Source: Anastatus disparis (lineage: Eukaryota > Arthropoda > Insecta > Hymenoptera > Eupelmidae). From it: DNA of 64,000 bases. Positions 45,831 through 58,510 of this stretch are shown here, piece by piece. The position numbers and the translations under genes are program-made. The stretch is from contig JAFFSR010000032.1 in the NCBI GenBank assembly GCA_017163975.1, positions 1,237,001-1,301,000 on the forward strand, in the 5' to 3' direction. Numbering within the stretch: position 1 is the stretch's first letter; every line of letters starts with the position of its first letter. Below the pieces are notes generated by a model. That model was not told the DNA's origin, did no database searches, and saw only the letters and a program-made list of their open reading frames with translations.

Positions 45831-46084
45831 GAATGATTCTACACATCCTTTTCGGGCAGTTGTCATCGTTCCAGTGTCTTGCGTAGCAGCAGTTAGTAAA
45901 TCCAGTTAGTAAAAATTTAAGTTACTCAGTGAGAAAAATAATGTACAAGAGATAAAACTACAAATTGGTGGAATTCGAATACTCTTAAAGTACTTCTTTT
46001 CAAGATATAGCAATAGTAAGATTTGTCTTCAGTCTACTGTTGTTTCAAGTTATTTTTATAGTCTGTATTACCAAGAATATATTT

Positions 46085-47870
46085 TTAGCATAATGTTACA
46101 TAAATTCAAAAAAACTGGAGATAAAAGTAAAATAAAGTTTCTGAAACCAGCTATTTGGAAAAGACCATTAGGTAAAAGTGACTGCTTCATTTGCATGACA
46201 AATGTAAGTAGAGGTAAATAAAGTGCGACCAGATAAAATATTGTATGCGACACTTCCTAGTGTCGCTTATCCGCAGAAGCAAATAGTCGAAAGTTTGATG
46301 GACAAGGCTTCACGAGACAGCTTTATACAAGGAATGGATAGTATGCTAGTTTATTGTAGTACAGAAGAAGACCAGCAGAAAATCTTAACGACCATACAGA
46401 CGACGATACTGACGAAAATGAATCGTTGACGAAAGCAGAAAGTGAATCCGTCGAAAGTGAAGAAGAATTGTCTTCGGACAGTGATGAGGAATATGTTCCC
46501 ATTGGTAAAGAGAAAAAACAAAAAAAGAGTATTCAAGCTTAACTTAATGACATGTTTAGGAATGGTGGATTAGCAAAAGATGCAGCTAAATTAATGATTT
46601 CTCAATAAAAAAGGACGTAAACGTTACATTTTATCGAAACCGAGAAGAAACGTTTCGATCATACTTCACTAGCGAATCTGATCTAGTGTATTGCACCGAT
46701 GTACGAAAACTTTTTAATGAGTTTAAACCAAATTTATACAAGTCAGAAGAGAGTAAAGGTTATTTATCAATTCGTCTAAGCGAAGCTTGAAGGCTGTTCT
46801 TTTTCAGAATACGAACGAGTATGCTCCGTTACCATTGGCTCATTCAACTGTACTCAAAGAAAAATACTGTAACTACGAGAAGTTTTTAAGTAAAATAAAG
46901 TATAGTGAGTATGAATGGTTAATTTGCGGAAACCTGAAAATATTGTCCATAATACTAGGTCAACAATCAGGTTTTACCAAGTACTCATGCTATTTATGCA
47001 TGTTTGACAGTCAAGATAAAGCAAAATACTATAATACGAAAGTGTGTCCAGCGAAACCATCACTTACTCCAGGTTCCAGCAATGTCATCAATCGCCCTCT
47101 TGTCAATCCTAGCATAATCCTTTTACCGCCTTTACATATTGAATTAGGGCTAATGAAACAATTTGTTAAAGCTCTCGATAAAGATGGGCGATGCTTCAAA
47201 CACTTAGAAACCATCTTTACGAATATAACTCTATTTAAAATGAAGGAAAGTATCTTTGATAGACCTTAAATTCGCAAAATGTTCGTGATGTCACACAGTT
47301 TTAACTGCCTTCATCTCTTTGAGTTTTGATTTTCATGAAAAAAGAAAAAAATACGTTTCCTTTTTTTTTCTTTTTCTAAATGACGGATATAATGGATTAA
47401 AAAAAAATTTTTCATGCAACATCCCAATTTGTCAAAAGTATGAATGATACCGAGAAGGCAGCCTGGTTGAGTTTTAATGATGTTGCAATAAAATTGGTAA
47501 CAGTAAAGATGAGAACTACAAGAGCATCGTTGAAACTATGGTAAAAAATTTCAAAAAATTAGGTCACATAATGAATTTGAAACTCCACTTTCTTGATTCG
47601 CTCATTGATGAATTTCCACCAGTCTTAGGTGACTACAGTGAAAAGCATGGTGGAAGATTTCATCAGGATGTGAAGAAATTTGAACGCAGATGTCAAGGAA
47701 AATTTAGCGTAAACATGATGGCGGACTATTGTTGGATGCTAAAAAGAAAAGTACAACCTAATAAGAAAAAGAGGTGTAAGAATTCTTTGCATAGTTCGTT
47801 CGAAGACAAGTGTATACGCAAGCGTAAGTCAATTCAACTCTTGTGCAAATTGACTTCTGAGTAGTTTTTT
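46085..47870 (+). pseudogene. Transposon-borne protein, right copy
   Basis: Inverse of the left copy, with frames at 46430-46790, 46787-47269 and 47538-47864. The last 108 codons are identical at the protein level to those of the left copy, while the middle has diverged (the FIDSS aspartate is Asn here; several stops near 46600). A MITE fragment (about 47290-47440) interrupts it after the IFDRP segment. Not functional. Confidence 0.7.
47290..47440 (-). mobile_element. MITE fragment, relative of 34601-34967
   Basis: Matches the reverse complement of 34601-34740: GTGATGTCACAC, then TTTTCATGAAAAAAGAAAAA, GACGGATATAATGGATT and TTTCATGCAACATCCCAA. Only one end is present and the CRE-like palindrome is mutated (GTGATGTCAC). 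Confidence 0.75.
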
Positions 47871-48345
47871 GTGGTTATCTTCAAAATTAGTAGGTCAAAT
47901 CTCTTTTCCCATAACAAATTTAGATTATAACTTTATTTATACGTATTTATAAAATACATAAAAATAAAGCGTTTTTGATGTGGTGGAAACAATGTGTTTT
48001 GTTCTTTTCACGTTTTTCTACAGAAACACTGCTTTTTAAACAGTTTTTGAGATTATGTTAAAAATTAGGTGGTCGACTCTCTTTTTTTATAACCAATCCG
48101 GATTCAGCAGGCCAAAATGCATAAAAATAAAATGTTTTTGATGTTCTGGAAACAATTTTCATTTTTTTCCCATGTTTTTCCACAGAAACACGGTTTTTTG
48201 ACAGTTTTTCAAGGTCATGTTCAAAATATGCGGCCAACCCCCTACTTTTCACACCGGATTCAGATTCAGCGGGAAAAAATACAAAAGAAAAGTATAGTCT
48301 CCATTCCAGAACCGACAACTTTTTATTTGTGGGCCCCTGTTATGA

Positions 48346-48600
48346 TTGCAGCCTTTTTGCAATTGTTTTTGCTGTTGTAATACTTTATAATTTATGTCCA
48401 TGTTGTTAATGATATGATATTTCTCAAATGCGATTACATTCATTTTTGAAATGCAACAAATAAGAATGTTTCTACTCTTACATAATTATAATCATACAAA
48501 TATTAATTACGATAATCCATCGGACATGATAAGAAGTTTTTGTCATGAACCATGTTTCAATAAAATGCCATTAAATATAAATATTACACGATGCTTCCGT
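48346..48600 (+). pseudogene. C48-like peptidase fragment (copy of 58985-59560)
   Basis: Plus-strand codons YDCSLFAIVFAVVILYNL...CC...YDISQMR and then NYNHTNINYDNPSDMIRSFCHE match the C-terminal part of the peptidase remnant and its downstream segment at 58985-59560. The conserved CG after the catalytic Cys is CS. It begins exactly at the end of the inverted duplication. Confidence 0.65.
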
Positions 48601-49379
48601 GAAAGTTTAAATACAAATTATATGTAACTCCAAAATTTTATCAGAGAATGATTTCTAGGCCCATTATATAATTTAGACATAATTTTTAAAATCGTTTTAC
48701 ATGAACGATTTGGAGAAAAATAGGTAAGAATGAAGAAAAAAAATTCAAAACGAAACAATTTTATTTTATTTAAAAAAAAAATGCCTAAAAGTGTTTGGAA
48801 CGTAGGTATGATAGTAAAAATATAATAAAATTATAGAATATCTGCCTTATGTTTTGGAGCTATTGAGCTCAAATATCAAAATTAACGTATAAATACATAG
48901 TATTCAAAGAATGTAAATATTTACATCAATGACATTTGTTAATATAAACATTAAGAAGTAATTTTAAACTTGCACAACTAATAAGGAGAAGTCTTAACAC
49001 CTCTAGGAAACAGATTTGGCTGATACTGCAGGTTATGATTCTTTGATGAAAAGAATGAATCCATGTTGTTTCTTTTACTTCAATAAATCCAGGGACAAAG
49101 ATTAGGTTATTTTCTTTGAAAATATAATGACAAGAAGTGCTTATAAGAACTTGAATAACCAAAAAACTATGACTCTTACAGAAAAATGCACGAAAGATAA
49201 AAAAGTACAAGTTAAACACTTTACTTTCAAGCTTATTCTGTTAGAAAAATTTTTGTGGTTCAGCTAAATTAAATATTACTGCATTTTCTTAAAATTTTTA
49301 GCATGTAACACATGATAAATTTTCACACTATTTAATTAGCATATTTTGATCACTTCTCACATAGCATGAAATATTTATG
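48601..49379. other. AT-rich, no gene
   Basis: Nothing recognised; the 97-codon minus frame at 48926-49219 has no family features. Confidence 0.5.
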
Positions 49380-50259
49380 GAAGCTTCCTGAAATATTTGC
49401 ACGAAAGATTTGAAATATTTTAGGATTCTTCCACGAAATATTCATGTAATATTCGCGTGTCCTTGATTCTTCTTACATTGAGATATTCCATGGAATATTG
49501 TTAAAAGATCTCGAGAATATTTTAATGTAAGAATTTCAGATCTACTACGAAATATTTGGAATATTGTTGGAAGATTCTAAGAATATTTCATTGAAAGATT
49601 GGGGTCATTTCAGATCTTTTATTGAAATATTTCAGGAATCTTGCTTAAATATTTCATAAAGTATTCCGTTGGAACATTCATCGAAGATTTCTGGAATATT
49701 GGAACGGAAGATTTGAAACATTTTATAAAACTTTCATAGAATATGCATGGAAGATTTTAAGAATCTTTCATGTAATATTTCTGTAAGATTTTTGAAATCT
49801 CTCGTAATTTAATTTTAAAAATCTATGGAATATTTATGGAAGATTCGTAGAATATTAGCACTGAAGATTTGGAATATTTCAGAAATCTTTCATAAATTAT
49901 TTCTCTCATATTTGTATGTCCTTGATTCTTTTTACATTGAGATATTCCATGGAATATTGTTAAAAGATCTCGAGAATATTTTAATGTAAGAATTTCAGAT
50001 CTACTACGAAATATTTCTGGCATATTTCATGAAAGGTATTGAAACTGTGAGGGGATATTATATAATAACACATTATACTCATACATCAATACATATACGC
50101 ATACATAAACATTGACATTTAGTTATAGAATCGCATTTCGAAATTCGCTTCTAATGTTCCTCGGAAATTTTTGGAAGATTTCGATCACAGAATTTCAAGT
50201 CTACTACAAAATATTTCTGGCATTTTTCATGAAAGGTATTAAAATGCCGTGAGGGGATA

Positions 50260-50301
<42 letters not shown>

Positions 50302-52800
50302 ATAACACATTATACTCATACATCAATACATATACACATACATAAACATTGACATTTAGTTATAGAATCGCATTTCCAAATTTGCTTCTACTGTACACAA
50401 CAAATCACCGACCCTTTCGCTTATACAGTAAGTAAGGTATCGTCCAACCACTTGGAGAGAAAACTCTAATTTATCAAACATCCCCTTATTGGCGTTACTT
50501 GAAATCTTCCGTAACATTTCGCGTAACCATCCAACAAAAACTTCATGAAAACCTTCTAAAATCTTTTATACAATATTCCACAGGAAGATTACTTAAATCA
50601 TTCTGTGAAAAATTTCGTGGTACATTTCTAGAAGATTTATGTAATATTCTGCTATACAATTTTTAATTTTTTCGGAATCTTCCAGCGCAATGTTTATGGA
50701 ATCTTCCTAAAATCTTTCAGGAAATATTCTAGTGGAAAATTACTTGAATATTCCATAAAATATTTCGTGGAATATTTCACTGGAAGATTACTTAGCCCTT
50801 TCTGTAAAATATTACGTGAGATATTTCTTAAAAATTTATTTAATATTTCGCTGTATGATTTTAAAGTTTATAGGAATATTCCAGCGAAATATTGATAAAG
50901 TCTTCCTTAGATCTTTCATGAAATATTCCACTGGAAGATTACTTAAATCTTCCTGTAAAATATTTCCTGGAACATTTCTGGAAGATTTACGTAATATTCC
51001 GTTGTACGTTTTCAAAGTTATCCGAAATCATCCAGCGAAATGTTTATGGAATCATTCTAGAATCGTTCATGAAATATTCCAGTAAAAGATTACTTGAAAC
51101 TTTCTGTAAATATTTCGTGGAATATTTCACTGGAAGATTATTTAAATCTTTCTGTAAAATATTTCCTGGAACATTTCTGGAAGATTTATGTCATATTTCG
51201 CTGCACTCTTCCAAAGTTATTCGAAATCTTCCAGCGAAATGTTTATGGAATCGTTCTAGAATCGTTCATGAAATATTTCAATAAAAGATTACTTGAAACT
51301 TTCTGTAAAATATTTCGTGGAATATTCCACTGGAAGATTATTTAAATCTTTCTATAAAATATTTCCTGGAACATTTCTGGAAGATTTATGTCATATTTCG
51401 CTGTACTCTTTCAAAGTTATTCGAAATCTTCCAGCGAAATGTTTATGGAATCTTTCTAAAATCTTTCATGAAATATTCCTGTAAGAGATTACTTAAACCT
51501 TTCTGTTAAATATTCCGTGGGATATTGCTGAAAGACTTATGTAATCTTCCGATTCATGATTTTAATGTTTTTTGGAATCTTCTAGCAAAATATTTATGAA
51601 TCTTTCGAAAAGCTTTCATGAAAGATTCCACTCAAAGATTACTTAATTCTTTCTGTAAAATATTTCGTGGTTCATTTCATGAAGATTCATATAATATTCC
51701 GCTGTACGATTTTAAAGTTTTTCTAAATCTTCCAGCGAAATGCTTATGGAATCTTCCTGAAATCTTTCATGTAATATTCTAGTGGAAGATTACTTAAATC
51801 TTTCAGTAAAATATTTCGTGAAATATTCCACTAGGAGATTACTTAAACCTTCCTGTAAAATATTTCGTGGATTATTTTACGCGGAGATTACATAAACCTT
51901 TTTGTAAAATATTCTGTTAGATATTTCTGGAAGATTTATGTAATATTCCGATGTATGATTTCAATGTTTTTTGAAATCTTCCAGCAAAATATTTATAAAT
52001 CTTCCTAAAACCTTTCATGAAAGATTCCATTCAAAGATTACTTAATTCTTTCTGTAAAATATTTCGTGGATCATTTCATGAAGATTTATGTAATATTGTG
52101 TTGTACGATTTTAAAGTTTTTCTGAATCTTCCATCGAAATGTTTATAGAATCTTTTTAAAATCTTTCATGAAATGTTTCAGTGGAAGATAACATAAATCT
52201 TTCTGTAAAATATTTCGTGAAATATTACATTAGGAGATTACTTAAACTTTTCTGTAGAATATTCCATGTAGAATTTCCAGAAACATCCTCATAAACCAGA
52301 TAGCAAAAAAAGACTCAGATTTACAGCAAATTGACAGCAAAATTAGCCAAAATGTGCCCATTGTTGCATTTTGCTGTCAATTTGCTGTAGATCTGAGTCT
52401 TTTTTTGCTATTTGGTTTATGAGGATGTTTCTGGAAGATTTATGTAATATTCGGCTGTATTATTTTAAAGTTTTCCGTAATCTTCTAGCGAAGTATTTAT
52501 GGAATCTTTCTAAAATCTTTTATGAAATATTTTACTGAAAGATTACTTAAAACTTTCTGTAAAATATTTAGTGGAATATTCCAGTGGAATATTACTTAAA
52601 TCTTCCTGTAAAATATTTCGTGGATTATTTTACTAGGAGATTACATAAACCTTTTTGTAAAATATTACGTTAGATATTTCTGGACGATTCATGTAATATT
52701 CTGCTATATGATTTTAAAGTTCTTCAGAATCTTCTAGCGAAGTATTTATGGAATCTTTTTAAAATCTTTTATGAAATGTTCTACTGAAAGATTACATAAC
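49380..52800. repeat. Degenerate satellite (~3.4 kb) built on GAATATTTC/GGAAGATT words
   Basis: Short AT-rich words such as TATTTCGTGGAATATTCC and GGAAGATTACTTAAATCTTT recur in a higher-order unit of ~150-200 bp (for example TTTATGGAATC starts near 51042, 51242 and 51442). Two nearly identical ~100-bp blocks lie at about 49465-49560 and 49920-50020, and two ~130-bp blocks (TTATACTCATACATCAATAC...) at about 50050-50160 and 50305-50395, the second after a (TA)n at 50260-50293. Long plus-strand frames here (50816-51484) are repeat translations, not genes. Confidence 0.85.
52277..52434. repeat. Short palindromic insertion in the satellite
   Basis: Arms of ~70 bp (CCAGAAACATCCTCATAAAC ... GTTTATGAGGATGTTTCTGG) with a ~15-bp loop; inner blocks AAAAAAGACTCAGAT and AATTGACAGCAAAA are paired. 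It resembles a tiny fold-back MITE. Confidence 0.8.
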
Positions 52801-52804
52801 CCTC

Positions 52805-53960
52805 GATTCGAAAAAATAAGGCCCAGACAAATAAAGAGCCCATGAAAATATAAGAATAAAAAAAATATTGGGCAAAAAAAATAAGAGGCCCCAAAAAATA
52901 TTGGGCTCGAAAATATATAAGGCTTAGAAAAATATAGTGCCCAAGAAAATATAAGAATAAAAATAAAGAAGCGTTAAAAAAATAAGCATTGAATAAAAAT
53001 ATAGGGCCCAAAATAATATAAGACCCAAAAAAATATGGCCAAAAAAGAAGCTTATGACTAATGAGTACTAATTATATAGGGCCTAATAAAAAATTGCTAC
53101 TTTTATTACGAAAAGATTAGACACATTTAAAAAATGCGGAGAATCGGAGAACCGGAGAAATGGAATAAAAGTGATTTCACTTTAATATAATATAAAATTT
53201 ATCATCTTATATTATATTAAAGTCAAACCACTTTTTTTCCGTTTCTCCGGTTCTCCGGTTATCCAGTTCTCCGGTTCTCCGGTTTTCCGCATTTTTTAAA
53301 TGTGTCTAATCTTTTCGTAATAAAAGTAGCAATTTTTTATTAGGCCCTATATAATTAGTACTTATTAGTCATAAGCTTCTTTTTTGGGCCATATTTTTTT
53401 GGGTCTTATATTATTTTGGGCCCTATATTTTTATTTAATGCCCATTTTTTTGGGCCCGTCTTTTTTTTCATCCTTATATTATCTTGGGCTCTTTATTTTT
53501 TTGAGCCTTATTTTTTTGGGTCTTATATTTTTTTGGGTTTAATATTTTTTTTGGTTCTATATTTTTTTGGGCTTTATATTTTTTTGGGCCTTATATTTTG
53601 TTGCACCTTATATTTTTTTAGACTCAATATTTTTTTGGGCCTAATATTTTTTTGGGTCTCATATTTTCGTAGGCCTTATATTTTCTTGGGCCTTATATCT
53701 TTTTGGGCCCAATAATTTTTTGGAACAAATATTTTTTTGGTCTTTATATTTTTTGAGCTTTATATTATTTTGGGCCTTATATTTTCTTGAGCCTTATTTT
53801 TTTTGGGTCTTATATTTTCTTGCGCCCCATATTTTTTTGGGCCCAATAATTTTTTGGACCCAATATTTTTTTGGTCTCTATATTTTTTGGGCTTTATATT
53901 TTTTTGGACCTTATATTTTTTTGGGCTCAATAATTTTTCAGGTCCTATATTTTCTTTAGC
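52805..53960. repeat. Inverted minisatellite arrays around a palindrome
   Basis: Units of the TTTTTTTGGGCC(T)TATAT type run in reverse at 52810-53037 and forward at 53390-53960. Between them, 53037-53200 and 53205-53390 are inverse copies, with a TTCTCCGG run on each side, larger on the right. Long hydrophobic frames here are translations of the repeat. Confidence 0.85.
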
Positions 53961-53980
53961 TCTATAAATATGCAGTCAAT

Positions 53981-54065
53981 ATGCGCATATTTATAGAGCG
54001 CATAATTCAACAGCGCATCCCCATATGCAGCCGATTTAACAGCGCGTCCTCTTATATAGCTGATT
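53981..54065 (-). repeat. 30-bp repeats at the edge of Helitron copy 2
   Basis: Two to three units of the same GCATCCCCATATGCAGCCGA family as at 26735 and 30566, again between the minisatellite and Helitron coding sequence. A (TA)n tract follows at 54104-54145. Confidence 0.75.
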
Positions 54066-54101
54066 CAACATCATATCAAACTATTTTCAAAGCGTCAGTT
54101 G

Positions 54102-54147
<46 letters not shown>

Positions 54148-54199
54148 AGTAAATATTATAACAGTATATAACAGTATTTGAATAAATATTTAATGCATT

Positions 54200-56160
54200 G
54201 AACAGAGTAACAAACTTCTACGTTTATGTGTGCATTAAATTTCAATTATAAGTAAGGATTGTAAGGAACAACAAATCCATTATCTGCAATTCTTTCTGTA
54301 AATTTATATTTGAAAATAATTTTGACGCCATCATTTTTGCGTTTGTATAGTGGATATCCATTTGATTTAAATGTTGTATTATTGAATTTTTTGTGGAAAA
54401 TTTTTCGTACATTGCTTCGTATTTTTATCCATACATGGACAATTTATATTTTGCATACGACGGGGACCGCGTATCATAAATTGTTCAACAATACTTTATA
54501 TTTTTAGATAAATATCTCTATTTGAAATTTCTGCACTAATTATTTTATCAACTTTTTCGGGAATATCAAATTTATCATTTTTATCTAAGAGTAACAACAT
54601 ACGCATATTCGGTAATCCTCGTTTTTCAATTCAATTACATAACTATATGCAATACATTTTCCTAATATTCCCTTTTTTATTACTACATTTTTCAATTCTT
54701 CCACTTTTTAATAGAATACTTTTGTTATAATATCTGGCCTATCTATTGCATTTTCATAAATTCCCAAGTTTTCAGTTATTTCTTTACAATGTGGGTTGCA
54801 GGTCATAGTTACAAAAAGGTCAGGTTTACCATGATAATTTACAAGTGTCATTAAATCAATGTAATTTTGTTTTTAAAATCGTGGACTTCCTGTAAAGTTT
54901 GACGGTAATACTACCATTTTTCCAATTTTTGAAGAATCTAATTCTTTTTTGTTATGTAAATAGTCCATAAGACCTTTATAACAATCACTTCTTAATAAGT
55001 TTTGGTTTTTTCATATGAAATATAATCTAGAGGTTCTAACTTTTTCAAACGCATCAACAATGAACTATCGAGATAATTTTTCCAATTTTTGAAGAATCTA
55101 ATTTTTTTTGTTATGTAAATAGTCCATAACACCTTTATAACAATCACTTCCTAATAAGTTTTGTTTTTTTCATATGAAATATAATCTGGAGGTTCTAACT
55201 TTTTCAAACGCATCAACAATGAACTGTCGAGATAATTTTCCCAAATTAAGGAATGGATTGAATTCATTTCTAACACCAAGTCTATAATTATAAAATTTAA
55301 AATTTGAAATATTACATTTTCCAAATTTACTTTTCATATTTGGTATCCATCCAAAACCACCATTTGGATGAATAAGCGGATCTGTCATAGGATCTGTATG
55401 TTTGCTAATTGTCGGTATACTAATTGGTTCATTATACTTAGAGTAAATGACAATATCACGTTCAATAGGAGGCTGATCGTCTTCTCCAACATATACTATT
55501 GCAACTCCATTACAGGTAGATAGATTATATCTATTTTTATTCAAAATATTCTTGCGGACAATAGACATAGTAACAGTTCTTGGAGGACAATAGATTTTTG
55601 CACATCATTGTAGTTCTTCTTCTACTTTATGCATCATCTAATAGGCTTTAGCATCAGGGTCAATGTCTCTTATCAAGATATCTAAATGTTTTAATAATGT
55701 TAAATTTATATTAAACTCATTCCGTTTAATCGTTGCCATTTCATTATCTAAAATATATAATTGTCCATATTTACGTGCTTCATCTTTATTAGAATGTAAC
55801 GCATATACATTATGGTAAATTATCACACATATTCTAATAACTTGTGGTCCTTTACCCGGCAATGTATCAAAATTAACACTAAAATTTGCGAATGCTAAAG
55901 CATCATTGTACAACCTAACATTTTGTCGAAAATCAATAATTTCTTCCGTTAATTCAGTTGCTAAACACTTTAATTGTTCTGGGTTAGGAGGATTTTTTAA
56001 CAATTCTACTCGACCTTAATGACAACAACTGGGAAAATCGTTACTTTCAGTATATTCGAAAGCAAAATCTTCCACATCACGATAAACACATGTATTTGTC
56101 ATGAAACTAATGTAATTTTCAGATATGAGATTTTCATCGAAATATATATTTGCTGTGCAA
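54200..56160 (-). pseudogene. Helitron copy 2: N-terminal and Rep regions
   Basis: Minus strand, in protein order from 56160 down: a CCH segment and LLKNPPNPEQLKCLATE; DFRQNVRLYNDALAFANF...GKGPQVIRICVIIYHNVY and KYGQLYILDNEMA (56003-55638); LIHPNGGFGWIPNM, FYNYRLGVRNEFNP and LGKLSRQFIVDAFEKVR (55568-55170); a Rep segment RGLPNMRMLLLLD (~54630), where the HUH histidines of copy 1 (HMH) are NMR; and degraded RRDDG/PYNPY segments to 54220. A ~160-bp tandem duplication affects 54914-55235. There is no helicase; the sequence passes directly to (TA)n and the 30-bp repeats, so its 3' half is deleted. Confidence 0.85.
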
Positions 56161-56440
56161 CCAATCAGTTTCGAATTAATTTTTTCAGTTAATATTTTTT
56201 TATTTGATTCCTTTAATTTTTTTCTACTTTGCCCTTTATTGTTTTATCAGTAACTTTGTTCAATACAATATTATGATTGTTATTATAATTATTATTATTG
56301 TAATTTTCATTATAATTGTTGTCTTTGATTTTCAATTGTTTACACTCAATATATAATGTCTTTAATTGATAAGAATCATATTTATGTTTTCGCTTTTTTT
56401 CATCTATTGGTTTATTTTACTACGTTTTTTACTACGTTTT
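56161..56440 (-). pseudogene. Helitron copy 2, degraded N-terminal extension
   Basis: Asn/Lys-rich minus-strand sequence between the recognisable N-terminal block and an insertion. Inferred from position. Confidence 0.4.
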
Positions 56441-57195
56441 TATTAACTCGCTTTGGTGTCTGTCTGTCTGTCTGTTCGGTACAAATTTTGCAACCGATTG
56501 TAAACTAACTTCCCGATGAGCTAGAGACTTGAAATTTTAAATACAGCTCAGAACTGGATGACAATGCAATATTATAAAAAATATATATATATATTTACCG
56601 AACAATATATTAATATATTCGATCATATACGGAGATGTTGGCAAAATTAAAGATTTGAAGATTTTATATATAGATACACTTTTAACATTAGTGACTAAAC
56701 ATCTTAGAAAATTTTAAAAATCCTTTTTTGATATATTAATATATTAATATATTCAATATTATATTTTTGCACGCATTGTTGGATAATATAATTAAAAATA
56801 TATATTCCCACCGAAAAATATATTAATATATTTAATTATAAACGGAGATATTGGCAAAATTGAAGATTTGAAGATTTTATATATAGATATACTTTTAACA
56901 TTAGTGTCTAAAAATTTTTAAAATTCTTTAACTTGTCATATATTGCAATTAGACATAAATTACAGCATTTTCTATTATACATATAGAATTGGAGACTGTA
57001 TTTTATTCATTTTATGGTCTAACAATGCATAAAACAATAAATCTTGGTTGAATTTCTAATGGCGTCATTATCGTCAAAATGGCGGGAAACTCACCATGCG
57101 ATTACGTGTTCTCTAAAAAAAATAGATGAAACACGTTTTAGTCCCTTGACAACAATATATATGCTATATAATATGCACTGTTGGACAACACGATA

Positions 57196-57201
57196 AATAA
57201 T

Positions 57202-57280
<79 letters not shown>
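57196..57280. repeat. (TAA)n microsatellite
   Basis: About 28 uninterrupted TAA units. Confidence 0.97.
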
Positions 57281-57281
<1 letters not shown>

Positions 57282-57370
57282 CAAAATGTATAAGATAATA
57301 TTTAAATAAAAAAATTTTCAATCTACCACGTTTTTTAATTGAACTAAAAGTATAAAATAATATTAAAAAA

Positions 57371-57614
57371 AAAAAAAAACTTTTTAATGTACTACGTTTT
57401 ATAATGAACCAAAAAGTATAAAATAATGTGTAATAAAATGAAAAATGAATAATGATTTGAAATAAAAAAAACGTGGGGCGCATACAATACATAATAATAA
57501 ACATGCGCCCCACGTTTTTTTTATTTCAAATCATTATTCATTTTTCATTTTATTACACATTATTTTATACTTTTGGTTCATTATAAAACGTAGTACATAA
57601 TAAAAGTTTTTTTT
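57371..57614. repeat. Near-perfect hairpin, ~112-bp arms
   Basis: Left arm 57371-57483 and right arm 57503-57614 are almost exact inverses (ACGTGGGGCGCAT / ATGCGCCCCACGT near the centre, GTACTACGTTTTATAATGAA near the ends), with a ~19-bp loop. Such high arm identity implies recent origin or ongoing gene conversion. Confidence 0.9.
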
Positions 57615-57619
57615 TATTT

Positions 57620-58510
57620 TTAATATTATATTGTAGTATCATTATTAACATATTTATTGTCATCAATTTCTATTTGTTTATACCTTGTGCGTAATTATTT
57701 TAATTGATAACAATTATTTTTTACTTGTATTTTCTTAATAATATCGGCCTTTTCCAATTTTTGATTTTTAATTTGTACCATTCTCTCATATTCATTATAT
57801 TGTTTACTAATAACTCTTCTATAAGTCTCTTTTTTGCGTAATTTTTCTTTTTCATGCAGTTTCTCAATTTATTAGTATCTCTATTTTCAAATGATTTTAT
57901 TTTTTATATCTTAATATTTTCAATTTTTTTTATATTTATTTGGTTGTTCTTCTCTTATTTTTATGTAAGCTTTTTTCTTACGTGTAGCTTCATTTGTACG
58001 TATTTGTTCCATTTTATCAGTACCTTTTTTTATCTTTGATTTCATTTTTGTTATTTTAGCATTTTTAATTTTTCTTTATATTTATTGGGTTTTTTTTTTA
58101 ATTCTTATATAATCTTCTTTTTTACGTGGAGCTTCATTCACACGTATTTGTACCAATTAATCAATACTCATTTTTTCTTTGAATTTCAATTTTGTTATCT
58201 CAGTATTTTCTAATTTCACTTCATATTTATTTGGAATTTTTTCTTTGATTTTCATATGAGCTTCTTTACTGCGTAAAGTCTCATTCGCACGTATCTGTTC
58301 AAATCTATCAATACTCATTGTTTCCTTGAATTGTTATCTTGTTATCTTAGTATTTTCTAATTTCTGTTTATATTTATTTGGTTGTCCTTTTTTCATTTTC
58401 ATATAAGCTTTTTTCTTACGTAAAGTTTTTTGAACTCGTCTTAGTTCTAATTTATCATTACTTTTTTTTCTTGCATTTCCATAATAATGTCTTTTTCTAA
58501 AATTTTTTTA
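57620..58510 (-). pseudogene. Repeat-encoded Lys/Glu-rich N-terminal region (Helitron copy 2)
   Basis: On the minus strand, four or so units of ~53 codons (about 160 bp) are seen: RANETLRSKEAHMKIKEKIP, then NKYEVKLENTEITKL, then KEKMSIDRFEQI. Basic tandem repeats of this sort occur at the N-terminus of many Helitron proteins. Stops interrupt each unit. Confidence 0.6.

Larger units (their letters stand above)
43800..48345. mobile_element. Head-to-head inverted duplication of a transposon
   Basis: GGCCCACAAAAAAAAGTAGT at ~43801 is the inverse of ACAACTTTTTATTTGTGGGC at ~48322-48343. Arms 43800-45690 and 46085-48345 are long inverted copies, each with the same gene pointing outward; the ~395-bp centre is not paired. 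The right arm carries an extra MITE fragment and one more ~160-bp subterminal unit. Whether this is a fold-back element or two adjacent opposite insertions is open. A target duplication is not clear. Confidence 0.8.
56441..57615. other. Non-coding insertion with direct repeats, (TAA)n and a hairpin
   Basis: Begins with a CTGTCTGTCTGTCTG run. A ~130-bp block (CCGA(A)CAATATATTAATATAT...GGCAAAATT...TATATATAGATA) occurs twice, at 56597-56730 and 56812-56940. (TAA)n covers about 57196-57280. A hairpin closes it. Helitron-like minus-strand coding appears on both sides, so this looks like an insertion. Confidence 0.6.

Noticed and set aside
50816..51484. Overlapping plus-strand frames with repeated EDL.NI peptides
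   Set aside because: Translations of the satellite array.
49380..52800. CRISPR-like array
   Set aside because: Units are degenerate and contiguous without unique spacers, and the genome is eukaryotic.
53416..53959. Hydrophobic YFFGLYIFLG-type frames (also 52781-53011 and 26169-26420)
   Set aside because: Translations of the GGGCC(T)TATATTTTTT minisatellite; not membrane proteins.
57091..57513. 140-codon minus-strand frame with an Ile run
   Set aside because: Built from (TAA)n and the hairpin arm.
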